A program made the translations under genes and the position numbers. 64,000 bases of DNA from JADKCZ01 sp963786945 (GTDB taxonomy: Bacteria > Myxococcota > Myxococcia > Myxococcales > Anaeromyxobacteraceae), in contig CAWBAO010000003.1 of NCBI GenBank assembly GCA_963786945.1, forward strand, positions 868,001 through 932,000, written 5' to 3'. Below, in pieces: positions 40,492 to 48,006 of this stretch (position 1 is its first letter; each line of letters starts with the position of its first letter). Below the pieces are notes generated by a model, which saw only the letters and a program-made list of their open reading frames with translations, had not been told where the DNA came from and did no database searches.

Positions 40492-42036
40492 ATGGCGAAG
40501 CTCGACTCGATCCCGGTGAGGCTGGCCGGCGCCGCCCCGCACACGCTGCGGGCGGCCTTGCTGGCGCTGCCGGTCTACGAGGAGCAGGCGGCCGGCCGCG
40601 GCGGCCCGCTCCGCGCCGTCGACGAGGCGCTGGGCGGGAGGCTGTCCCCGGCCATCGACGCCGAGCGCTTCGAGGGGAAGCCCGGCCAGCAGCTGCTGCT
40701 GCCGGCGCTGGGGCGGGCCGAGCGGGTGCTGCTCCTCGGGCTCGGCCCACGGGCCGCGGCCGCTGGCGCCGAGGCCGGCTTCGAGCCCCTGCGGATGGCG
40801 GCTGGCACGGCGGCACGGGCGGTCCCGGGCGGCCGGCTGGTGCTGGCGCTCCCCGAGGTGCCCGACCGCCACCTGCCGGCGGCGGCGCGCGCCGCGGTCG
40901 AGGGGGCGCTGCTGGGCGCCTACCGCTTCGAGGCCTACCGGGCCCGGCCGAGGAAGGCCCCGCCCGGCCTCGGCGCGCTCACCCTGGCGGTGCCGGCCGG
41001 GTCGGTCCGCCGCCGCGAGGTGCGGGACGAGGTGGCGCTGGCCCGGACCCTGGCGATCGCCGTGGCCGAGGCGCGCGACCTCGTCAACCTCGGCCCCGCC
41101 CAGTGCACGCCGCGCCTGCTGGCCGAGGCGGCGGCCCGAACCGCGAGGCAGGCCGGGCTCCTCTGCCAGGTCCGCGGCGAGCGGCAGATCGCGGCGCTCA
41201 GGATGGGGCTGTTCCTCGGCGTCACCCGCGGCTCGGCCGAGCCGCCACGGCTGGTCACGCTGAGGTGGCGCCCGCGCGGCGCGGCCGCCCGGGCCCGGCC
41301 GGTGGTGCTGGTCGGCAAGGCGGTCACCTTCGACTCGGGCGGCCTCTCGCTCAAGCCCACCGACTCGATGACCACCATGCACACCGACATGGCCGGAAGC
41401 GCCGCGGTGATCGCCGCCATGCGGGTCGTCGCCTCGCTGCGGCCGCCCTTCCCGGTGATCGGCGTGTTCGGCGCCTGCGAGAACATGCCGGGGGGGCGGG
41501 CCTACAAGCCCTCCGACGTGCTGACCGCCTTCGGCGGCCAGACCGTCGAGATCACCAACACCGACGCCGAGGGGCGGCTGGTGCTGGGGGACGTGCTGGC
41601 CTGGTCGGCCCGCACCTTCAGGCCGGCCGCCATGGTCGACGTGGCCACGCTCACCGGCGCCTGCATGGTGGCGCTGGGGCCTTCCACCGCCGGCGCCATG
41701 GGGCCCGACGGCGAGGTCATCGAGGGGGTGCTCCAGGCCGCACGGCGGTGCGGCGAGGACGCCTGGCGGCTGCCGCTGGTGGAGCTCCTCAAGGAGCAGC
41801 TGAAGAGCGACCGGGCCGACCTGAAGAACGCCGGTGACCGGTTCGGCGGCGCCATGAGCGCCGCCCTCTTCCTGCAGCGCTTCGTCGGCGAGACCCCCTG
41901 GGCCCACCTCGACATCGCCGGCCCCTCCCACGTCGCCAAGGAGCGCGGCTACCTGTCGGCGGGCGGCACCGGCTTCGCGGTCCGCACCCTGGTCGAGTTC
42001 GTCCGCGCCTGGGCGCCGCCCCGGGGCGCGCCGTGA
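40492..42036 (+). CDS. pepA: Leucyl aminopeptidase (M17)
   Basis: A 514-residue cytosolic aminopeptidase (E. coli PepA is 503). The catalytic C-terminal half has the metal and active-site motifs GKAVTFDSGGLSLKP, DMAGSAAVIAAM, the family signature NTDAEGRLVLGDVL, and the late conserved DLKNAGDRFGGAMSAALFL and HLDIAGP. It releases N-terminal residues, preferring leucine. The ATG has GGGAGC eight bases upstream. Its stop overlaps the GTG of the ureohydrolase gene, so the two are co-translated. Confidence 0.94.
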   Translation: MAKLDSIPVRLAGAAPHTLRAALLALPVYEEQAAGRGGPLRAVDEALGGRLSPAIDAERFEGKPGQQLLLPALGRAERVLLLGLGPRAAAAGAEAGFEPLRMAAGTAARAVPGGRLVLALPEVPDRHLPAAARAAVEGALLGAYRFEAYRARPRKAPPGLGALTLAVPAGSVRRREVRDEVALARTLAIAVAEARDLVNLGPAQCTPRLLAEAAARTARQAGLLCQVRGERQIAALRMGLFLGVTRGSAEPPRLVTLRWRPRGAAARARPVVLVGKAVTFDSGGLSLKPTDSMTTMHTDMAGSAAVIAAMRVVASLRPPFPVIGVFGACENMPGGRAYKPSDVLTAFGGQTVEITNTDAEGRLVLGDVLAWSARTFRPAAMVDVATLTGACMVALGPSTAGAMGPDGEVIEGVLQAARRCGEDAWRLPLVELLKEQLKSDRADLKNAGDRFGGAMSAALFLQRFVGETPWAHLDIAGPSHVAKERGYLSAGGTGFAVRTLVEFVRAWAPPRGAP

Positions 42037-43139
42037 CCGCCGTGGAGGAGCTGGCGGCCATGCTCCGCCCCGCCGGGGGCGGCATCCACCTCGTCTCCAC
42101 CGGGCGTGACGAGCAGGCCGCGCTGGTGCGGCGCCTGGCCGGGGCCGCGAGCGACGCCGAGGTCGAGGCCCGCTGGCGCGCCGAGCTGGGGCACGCCGCC
42201 TCCGCGAGGGCCGTCCTGCTCGGCATCCCCTGCGACGTCGGCGCCGGCTTCCGGCGCGGCGCCAACCTCGCCCCGGCGGCCATCCGCGCCCACCTGCTGG
42301 AGCAGGACCCGGGCTGGTTCGAGCGGGCCCGGGCCGCCGGGCTGGTCGACCTGGGCGACGTCTTCACCGTGCCCCAGCTGCTGCACGACGAGATGCTCTC
42401 GCAGGCCCAGCTCGACGCCTGCCGCCGGGCGCTCTACCGCGGCGTCCCCGGCGCCGGGGCCTGGCCGGTCTCGCCCCTCTCCATCGCCGAGCGGATCTTC
42501 CAGCGGGTGCTGGCCGCCAACCCGGGGGTGCGGCTGCTCACGCTGGGCGGCGACCACTCGGCGGCCTGGCCCGCCGTGGCGGCGCTGGCGGCGGCCCGCC
42601 CGGGCCTCGGCCTGGTCCAGCTCGACGCCCACACCGATCTCCTGCCGGAGCGGCTCGGCGTCCGGCTCTGCTTCGGCACCTGGTCCTTCCACGCCAACGA
42701 GCTGCTGGGGCGCGGCGGCCGGCTGGTGCAGGTGGGGCTGCGGGCCAGCCGGCACGACCGGGGCCACTGGGAGGCCCGGCTCGGCGTGCGCCAGCTCTGG
42801 GCCGACGAGGTGCGCCGCGACCCGGCCGCGGCGCTGGAGCGGGTGGTGGCGCTCTGCCGCGCCGCCGGCATGACCTCGGTCTACCTCTCCAACGACGTCG
42901 ACGGGCTGGACCCGGAGTTCGCCCCCGGCACCGGCACGCCCGAGCCGGACGGCCTCTCGCTCGAGTTCGTGCTGGCGCTGATCCAGCGGCTGGGGAGCGA
43001 GTTCGAGCTCTGCGGCGGCGACGTCATGGAGGTGGCCCCGGAGCTGGCCGCGACACCGGAGGGGCGCCACCGCACCCTCGACACCGCCGTGGCCTGCCTG
43101 CGCCGCACCGCCGAGCGGGCGCTGGACCGGATCCCCTGA
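42033..43139 (+). CDS. Arginase/agmatinase-family ureohydrolase
   Basis: A 368-residue protein starting with a GTG that overlaps the pepA stop (GTGA). The dimanganese ligands of the ureohydrolase family are present: LGGDHSAAWP, LVQLDAHTDLLPE and LSNDVDGLDPEFAPGTGTPE. It would hydrolyse a guanidino or similar C-N bond (arginine, agmatine, formiminoglutamate or guanidine derivatives); the sequence does not settle which. The N-terminal 60 residues are longer than in classical arginases. Coupling to an aminopeptidase suggests a role in using amino acids from peptides. A GC-rich hairpin follows. Confidence 0.88.
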   Translation: MTAVEELAAMLRPAGGGIHLVSTGRDEQAALVRRLAGAASDAEVEARWRAELGHAASARAVLLGIPCDVGAGFRRGANLAPAAIRAHLLEQDPGWFERARAAGLVDLGDVFTVPQLLHDEMLSQAQLDACRRALYRGVPGAGAWPVSPLSIAERIFQRVLAANPGVRLLTLGGDHSAAWPAVAALAAARPGLGLVQLDAHTDLLPERLGVRLCFGTWSFHANELLGRGGRLVQVGLRASRHDRGHWEARLGVRQLWADEVRRDPAAALERVVALCRAAGMTSVYLSNDVDGLDPEFAPGTGTPEPDGLSLEFVLALIQRLGSEFELCGGDVMEVAPELAATPEGRHRTLDTAVACLRRTAERALDRIP

Positions 43140-43160
43140 GCCCGGGCCCAGGACGCACGA

Positions 43161-43188
43161 AGCCCCGGAGCCGTGAGGCCCCGGGGCT
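43161..43188. terminator. Bidirectional hairpin terminator
   Basis: An 8-base stem AGCCCCGG / CCGGGGCT with a 12-base loop between the convergent ureohydrolase and small membrane-protein genes. The stem resembles the one at 37514. No T-run is present. Confidence 0.5.
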
Positions 43189-43221
43189 CTGGGTGGCCCG
43201 AATCGGATCGGACTGGAGCGG

Positions 43222-43545
43222 CTAGGCCTGGTCGGCCACGGCCTTCTTGGCCGGGGCCACCTTGCCGGTCAGCGCGCCGACGGCCGCGCCGGCGACGGCG
43301 CCGAGGACGGCGAAGAGCGAGGCGATGCCGGTGACGCCGAGCACCATCCCGAAGACGATGAGCCCCTTGACCAGCATGGTGGGCTGGACCGGGGTGCCGA
43401 CGATGCCGCCGGCCAGCATCAGCCCGGCGTAGCCGCCGTAGAGGATGGCGGGGAGCAGCGCGATGGCGAGGAAGAGGGCCAGGCCGATGCCGGCGCCGAC
43501 GAGGGTGAAGATCTTGTTCTGGGCCTTCGGGGTATTGACGGTCAT
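43222..43545 (-). CDS. Small glycine-rich membrane protein
   Basis: A 107-residue protein starting at the ATG at 43545, with GGAGAC seven bases upstream. It has three or four helices (TLVGAGIGLALFLAIALLPA, YAGLMLAGGIVG, KGLIVFGMVLGVTGIASLFA, VLGAVAGAAVGAL) and a lysine-rich end. I do not recognise the family and nothing around it suggests a function. A possible sigma-54 promoter lies about 60 bases upstream. Confidence 0.65.
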   Translation of the reverse strand: MTVNTPKAQNKIFTLVGAGIGLALFLAIALLPAILYGGYAGLMLAGGIVGTPVQPTMLVKGLIVFGMVLGVTGIASLFAVLGAVAGAAVGALTGKVAPAKKAVADQA

Positions 43546-43603
43546 GGCGTGTCTCCAGTTCGGTTTGTGGTGCCGTTCGTTCGGCCACCCGGGGACTGCC
43601 AAG

Positions 43604-43619
43604 TGCACCCGCCTTGCCA
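43604..43619 (-). promoter_or_regulatory. Possible sigma-54 promoter of the small membrane-protein gene
   Basis: On the minus strand TGGCAAGGCGGGTGCA has the exact GG-N10-GC spacing and TGGCA, but the -12 block reads GTGCA instead of TTGCA. The start would fall near 43592, some 47 bases before the ATG. One core mismatch keeps confidence low. Confidence 0.3.
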
Positions 43620-43727
43620 ACTGGCGCCCGGCCTGATTCCGCGGGGTTGGCGGCGGGGGGCGTCGGGGATTCCCGACGGCAGGCCGGGTTGGCCCGACGA
43701 CGGCCTCCCTGCTACCCTGCCCCCCCC

Positions 43728-44774
43728 GTGGACGCCTTCAAGCCGCACCTCGCCGACGTCGCCGACTACCCGTACGCGAAGGTCGACGCCCGCATCAAGC
43801 TCGACCAGAACGAGAGCCCCGAGGACCTGCCCCCCGAGCTGAAGCGGCTGGTGCTCACGCGGCTGGCCGCGCTCCCCTGGAACCGCTACCCGGAGCTGCA
43901 CGCCGACGACGTCCGCGCCGCGCTGGCCCGCCACGAGGACTGGCCCGAGGCGGGCGTGGTCCTCTCGCCGGGCTCCAACCTGCTCATCCTGGCGCTGGCC
44001 GAGGCGGCCCGGCAGGTGCTCGACACCGCACCGGCCTTCCCCTACTACAAGGGGGCGGCGGTGGCCGCCGGCACCCCGTACCGGGCCGTGCCGCTCGGCC
44101 CCGGCTTCACCCTGCCGCGGGAGGCGCTGCTGGCCGCGCTCGACGGCCCGCCCGGCGTCCTCTTCCTCCCCGTGCCGCACGCCCCCACCGGCGCGCTCTT
44201 CCCCGCGGCCGACGTGGCCCTGCTGGCCGATCGGGCCCGGGCTACCGGGTGGCTGCTGGTGATCGACGAGGCCTACCACGCCTTCGCGGGCACCGACGCC
44301 AGGCCCCTGGCCCGGCAGAATCCCAGCGTCGCCATCCTGCGCACCTTCTCCAAGGCCTGGTGCCTGGGCGGCATCCGCACCGGCTACCTGCTCGGCTCGC
44401 CGCGGGTGGCCGCGGTGGTGAAGGCGCTGCTCCCCCCCTTCTGCATCCCGGCCCACACCGGCGTCATCATCCGGACCGCGCTGGAGCAGCCCGGCTACGT
44501 GCCGGCACTGGTGGCGCGGATCCGCGCCGAGCGGGCGCGGCTGGCCGCCGGCCTGGCCACGGCGCAGCCGCGCTGGACCGTCTACCCCTCGGCCGCCAAC
44601 TACCTGCTGGTCCGGACCCCCGACGCCCGGGCCGCCTACGAGCACCTGCTCTCGCGCGGCCTGCTGGTGCGCCGGCAGGACCACTACCCGGGGCTGGAGG
44701 GGTGCCTGCGCATCTCGGTGGGGACGCCGGCGGAGAACGACGCCCTGCTGGCGGCGGCGCGCGAGGCGCCGTGA
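43728..44774 (+). CDS. hisC: HisC-like fold-type I aminotransferase (histidinol-phosphate aminotransferase family)
   Basis: A 348-residue PLP enzyme starting with GTG at 43728. HisC-type features are IKLDQNESPEDLP, NRYPELHADDVRAALA, the aspartate in VIDEAYHAF (D180), the Schiff-base lysine K209 in TFSKAWCLGGIRTGYLLG, and the substrate-binding arginine in CLRISVGT. The usual NPTG motif reads H-A-P-T-G at 151-155: the asparagine that normally contacts the PLP ring hydroxyl is alanine (A152). The reaction is probably glutamate-histidinol phosphate or another amino-acid aminotransfer; the substitution makes the exact role uncertain. Its stop overlaps the start of the YitT-like gene. No other his genes are near. 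Confidence 0.82.
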   Translation: MDAFKPHLADVADYPYAKVDARIKLDQNESPEDLPPELKRLVLTRLAALPWNRYPELHADDVRAALARHEDWPEAGVVLSPGSNLLILALAEAARQVLDTAPAFPYYKGAAVAAGTPYRAVPLGPGFTLPREALLAALDGPPGVLFLPVPHAPTGALFPAADVALLADRARATGWLLVIDEAYHAFAGTDARPLARQNPSVAILRTFSKAWCLGGIRTGYLLGSPRVAAVVKALLPPFCIPAHTGVIIRTALEQPGYVPALVARIRAERARLAAGLATAQPRWTVYPSAANYLLVRTPDARAAYEHLLSRGLLVRRQDHYPGLEGCLRISVGTPAENDALLAAAREAP

Positions 44775-45388
44775 CCGCGGCGCCGGCCGCGGGGACGGTC
44801 CGCCACTCCTGGTTCGAGGACGCCCAGGCGCTCGTCACCGCGTCGCTCTTCATCTCGCTCGGCTACGGACTGCTCTCCCAGGCGCGCCTGCTCTCGGGCG
44901 GGACCGCCGGGCTGGCGCTCCTGCTCACCCGGCTCACGCCCTTCACCTTCGGCCAGCTCTTCGTGGCCCTCAACCTGCCCTTCTTCTGGCTGGCGGTCCG
45001 CCAGATGGGCTGGGCCTTCACCCTGAAGACCTTCGCCGCCATCGGCGCGGTCTCCCTCTGCGCCGACTGGCTCCACCTGGTGGTGGCCTTCGAGCGGCTC
45101 GAGCCCGTCTACGCGGCGGTGATGGGCGGCTCCTGCATCGGCATCGGCCTGCTCATCCTCTTCCGCCACCAGGCCTGCCTGGGGGGCCTGAACGTGCTGG
45201 CCATCTGGCTGCAGGAGCGGCGCGTGGTCCGGGCCGGCGTCTTCCAGCTGGCGGTGGACGGCCTGGTCCTGGCGGCCTCGCTCTTCGTGGTGCCGCCCGC
45301 CACCATCCTGCTCTCGGTGGTCGGCTCGGTGGCGGTCAACATGGTGCTGGCGGTCAACCACCGCCCGGACCGCTACCTCGGGACCTGA
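44771..45388 (+). CDS. YitT/DUF161-family membrane protein
   Basis: A 205-residue inner-membrane protein starting with a GTG that overlaps the hisC-like stop. About five helices carry the YitT signature: ALGYGLL-type SLGYGLLSQARLLSGGTAGLALLL, FVALNLPFFWLAVRQMGWAF, GGSCIGIGLLILFRHQACLGG and a final SVVGSVAVNMVLAV. The C-terminal DUF2179 domain of longer YitT proteins is missing. Function is unknown; coupling to the aminotransferase hints at transport linked to amino-acid metabolism but is not evidence by itself. Confidence 0.8.
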   Translation: MTAAPAAGTVRHSWFEDAQALVTASLFISLGYGLLSQARLLSGGTAGLALLLTRLTPFTFGQLFVALNLPFFWLAVRQMGWAFTLKTFAAIGAVSLCADWLHLVVAFERLEPVYAAVMGGSCIGIGLLILFRHQACLGGLNVLAIWLQERRVVRAGVFQLAVDGLVLAASLFVVPPATILLSVVGSVAVNMVLAVNHRPDRYLGT

Positions 45389-45423
45389 GCGGCGCCCGCG
45401 CGGCCCGGGAGCGCCGGCGCCCA

Positions 45424-45999
45424 TCAGGGGCCGGGCGGCGGGGCACCCTTCGCCTCCTCCTTCCCCCTCACCTCGATGACCTGCACCTCGCGCTTTCCGT
45501 CGCGATCGCTGACCTGGACGTCCACCGTGGCCCCGGGGTGCTTCTGGCGCAGCTCCGCCTCGATGGCCTTCTTCAGCTCGTCCGGGGGCAGCTTCTTCTC
45601 CATCCCGGCCCACTTCCCGGCCAGGTCGCCCACCGTGCCCGGCACCGTCCGCTCCACCGCCGAGACCTGGATGGGCCGCCCCGCCAGCGCCGGCACCGCC
45701 TTGCGGATGGTGGCCTCGACGTCGGCCAGCCCCACCGTGGCGCCGAACAGCTCGATGGTGGTCCGGACCTGCTTCTCCCCCTCCCGGCGCACCTGCACGC
45801 GCACCTCGTAGCGCCGGCCGCCCGCCTCCAGCGCCTTGACGATGGCCTGCTCCTGCTCGCGCGGGAGCGGGGCCTCGCCGACCAGCTCGATGCGCCTGCC
45901 AATCTCGGCCTTCACGTCGGCGGGCGCCTGGCTGGCGCCGGCCAGCGCCAGCACCAGACCGCCCAGCACCGCGGCACGCCACATCATGGTCGTCGTCAT
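45424..45999 (-). CDS. Secreted or membrane-anchored protein, possible anti-sigma partner
   Basis: From the ATG at 45999, which has an excellent site (GGAGGAGAGG), the product is 191 residues with a signal peptide or anchor (WRAAVLGGLVLALAGASQA) and a beta-alpha periplasmic domain (RRYEVRVQVRREGEK, TTIELFGATVGLADVEATIR, HPGATVDVQVSDRDGKREVQ). The frame is open further upstream to an ATG at 46143 that overlaps the stop of the ECF sigma gene (ATGA). That form, 239 residues, would have a 50-residue cytoplasmic head, one membrane helix and a periplasmic domain, the topology of an anti-sigma factor. The two starts cannot be separated from sequence alone. I recognise no zinc motif. Confidence 0.65.
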   Translation of the reverse strand: MTTTMMWRAAVLGGLVLALAGASQAPADVKAEIGRRIELVGEAPLPREQEQAIVKALEAGGRRYEVRVQVRREGEKQVRTTIELFGATVGLADVEATIRKAVPALAGRPIQVSAVERTVPGTVGDLAGKWAGMEKKLPPDELKKAIEAELRQKHPGATVDVQVSDRDGKREVQVIEVRGKEEAKGAPPPGP

Positions 46000-46139
46000 G
46001 GTCCTCTCCTCCGGTGACTTCGGGTGAAGCTCGCGGTAGCGCGCGAGCAGGTCCTGCTCCAGCGCATCGCGGTGGGCGGCGCCCGGCCCCGGGCCGGGCC
46101 GGTGCAGCAGTCGGGTCAGCGCCATCGCCAGCCTCCTCG

Positions 46140-46730
46140 TCATGGGGCCACCTGGTCCTTCCGGTCCACCGCGCCGTCGAGGGTCCCGCGCAGCGAGCGG
46201 AGCAGCCGGCTCAGCCGCTGCTTCACGGCCGCCTCGTTGGCGCCGGCCAGCGCGGCGATCTCGGCGTGCCGCAGCCCGTCGCCGAAGCGCCACTCGAGCA
46301 GCTGGCGGGACTCCGGCGGGAGCGCCGCCACCACCTCGGCCAGCGCCGCCTGGTCGCGGCGGGACTCCAGCAGCTCGAGCGGGCCGGGGCGGGCGTCGGC
46401 GGGCTCGGCCGTCTCCCCGGGGCCGGCCCCCCTCTCGGCCCGGCGGCCACGCCCCTGGTCGGCCAGGGCGTTCCGGGCCGTGGTGAGGGTGTAGCCGAGC
46501 ACGGTGCCACGCGAGGCGTCGAGCCTGGGGAGCGCCTCCAGCAGCCGGTGGAAGGTCTGGGCCACCGCGTCCTCGGCGTCGGCCGCGCTGCCGGCGCGCC
46601 GCCCCACGAAGCGGGCCACCTCGGGGTAGAGGTCGCGGTAGAGCGCCACGAAGGCGGCGCGGTCACCGGCGGCCGCCCGGCGCGCCAGCCGGGCGTGGAA
46701 GCGGACGGTGGTCTCCCAAGGGCGCCTCAT
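46140..46730 (-). CDS. ECF-type RNA polymerase sigma factor
   Basis: A 196-residue group IV sigma factor. Region 2 covers ALYRDLYPEVARFVGRR and DAEDAVAQTFHRLLEALPRL, with GYTLTTARNALADQGR as 2.4; after a Gly/Pro linker, region 4 reads ALPPESRQLLEWRFGDGLRH, AEIAALAGANEAAVKQRLSR. It would direct polymerase to stress or envelope genes. The next gene on the same strand may be its anti-sigma factor (see 45424-46143). The target promoter is not identified. Confidence 0.92.
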   Translation of the reverse strand: MRRPWETTVRFHARLARRAAAGDRAAFVALYRDLYPEVARFVGRRAGSAADAEDAVAQTFHRLLEALPRLDASRGTVLGYTLTTARNALADQGRGRRAERGAGPGETAEPADARPGPLELLESRRDQAALAEVVAALPPESRQLLEWRFGDGLRHAEIAALAGANEAAVKQRLSRLLRSLRGTLDGAVDRKDQVAP

Positions 46731-46768
46731 CGATCCCTACCTACGCCCGGCGGCGAAAAAGGTGACCG

Positions 46769-47299
46769 TCAGCCGGCCAGCCGCCGCCATCGCCCCACCG
46801 CCCCGGTCAGCAGCCCGGTGGCGAAGGCCGCAGCCACGCAGCCCTGCAGCAGCGCCCGCCCGGCCCCCGGCAGGAGGCCGGCCGCGCCGACCAGCCCGTC
46901 CGGCAGGTCGCCGGCCGCCACCACGGCGAAGGCCACCGCTGCCAGGGTGAGCAGCAGCGCCTCCACCGTCTCCTCCGCGCGCCCGCGCGGTGGGAGCGAG
47001 AGGCGGCGCAGCAGGAGCAGCAGCGCCCCCCCGGCCGCCGTGGCCAGGAGGCCGTACTCCACCAGCTCGCCGAAGTGGTCCTCCATGAGCGCCCCGGCGC
47101 AGGTGGCCTGCCCGCGGTGGAGCCTGGTCAGCTGCGCGCAGCGCTCCACCGAGAGGTCACCGACCCGGGCGCGATCGTCGCCGGTGAAGAAGTCCCTCCC
47201 GGTCCACCAGCTCACCGGCTCGGCCAGCAGCCCGGAGAGGCCGGCGGCCAGCACCGCCAGGGCGCCGAGCCGCAGCACCCGGACCAGGAGGAAGCGCAT
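46769..47299 (-). CDS. Hypothetical membrane protein
   Basis: A 176-residue protein with an N-terminal helix (LGALAVLAAGLSGLLA), an extracytoplasmic loop of about 50 residues with two cysteines (VERCAQLTRLHRGQATCAGA) that could form a disulfide, and three further helices (YGLLATAAGGALLLLLR, ALLLTLAAVAFAVVAAG, CVAAAFATGLLTGAVG). I do not recognise it. It lies 38 bases upstream of the ECF sigma gene on the same strand, so it may be part of the same transcript and the loop could act in sensing. Confidence 0.6.
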   Translation of the reverse strand: MRFLLVRVLRLGALAVLAAGLSGLLAEPVSWWTGRDFFTGDDRARVGDLSVERCAQLTRLHRGQATCAGALMEDHFGELVEYGLLATAAGGALLLLLRRLSLPPRGRAEETVEALLLTLAAVAFAVVAAGDLPDGLVGAAGLLPGAGRALLQGCVAAAFATGLLTGAVGRWRRLAG

Positions 47300-47409
47300 G
47301 CCCTTCCATCCCCCGGGGCCAGGAGGCCGTCAAGACGCTGGCCGGCCGCCTCCGCCCGGCGCCGCGTCGCACGCTTCGTCCGGGGGCGCTGGCGGCGTAG
47401 GATTGGACC

Positions 47410-48006
47410 GTGCGCCGCCTGCTCTCGCTCCTGGTGCTCGGTCTCGGGCTCGGCCTCGGGCTGTTCCTGGCCTGGCGGCTGCTCTCGCCGCGCCCGCCGC
47501 CGCCGGATCCGCCGGCGGTGGTCGAGAAGGTCCGCCAGGTGGCCAGGCTGGAGACGCTGGAAGTCCAGCTCTACAAGAAGGTCACCTTCGCGCCCGAGCC
47601 CACGCCCGGCGACTCGGTCTGGGCCGACCTGGCCGGCTGGGTGCGCCACACCCTGGCCCGGCCGCACGGCAAGGCCATCGTCTTCGCCGTGGCCCACGTC
47701 GGGCTCGACGTCTCCAGGCTGGGGCCGGAGCAGGTGCAGGTGCGCGGCCGCGAGGTGGCGCTGGTGCTGCCTCCGCTCCTCACCCGCGTCGAGCTGCGCC
47801 CCGGCGAGACCGAGGTGATCGGCTCCAACCTCGACTCGGCCGAGACCGCCCGGCTGCTGGAGCTGGCCACGGTGGCCTTCCAGCGCGAGGTGGAGGCCGA
47901 CCGGGTCCTGCAGGGCAAGGCCCGCGCCGCCGCCGAGCAGGCCCTCACCGCGCTGCTGCTCCAGGTGGGGGTGACGCGGGTGGAGTTCGTGGAGCGGCTG
48001 CCGTGA
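47410..48006 (+). CDS. DUF4230-family membrane-anchored protein
   Basis: A 198-residue protein starting with GTG. An N-terminal transmembrane helix (LLSLLVLGLGLGLGLFLAW) is followed by a Pro-rich stretch and a periplasmic DUF4230 domain: VVEKVRQVARLETLEVQLYK, KAIVFAVAHVGLDVSRLGPE, VALVLPPLLTRVEL, then a helical end. DUF4230 proteins are of unknown function. Its stop overlaps the GTG of the CoA-transferase gene, so the two are coupled. Confidence 0.75.
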   Translation: MRRLLSLLVLGLGLGLGLFLAWRLLSPRPPPPDPPAVVEKVRQVARLETLEVQLYKKVTFAPEPTPGDSVWADLAGWVRHTLARPHGKAIVFAVAHVGLDVSRLGPEQVQVRGREVALVLPPLLTRVELRPGETEVIGSNLDSAETARLLELATVAFQREVEADRVLQGKARAAAEQALTALLLQVGVTRVEFVERLP

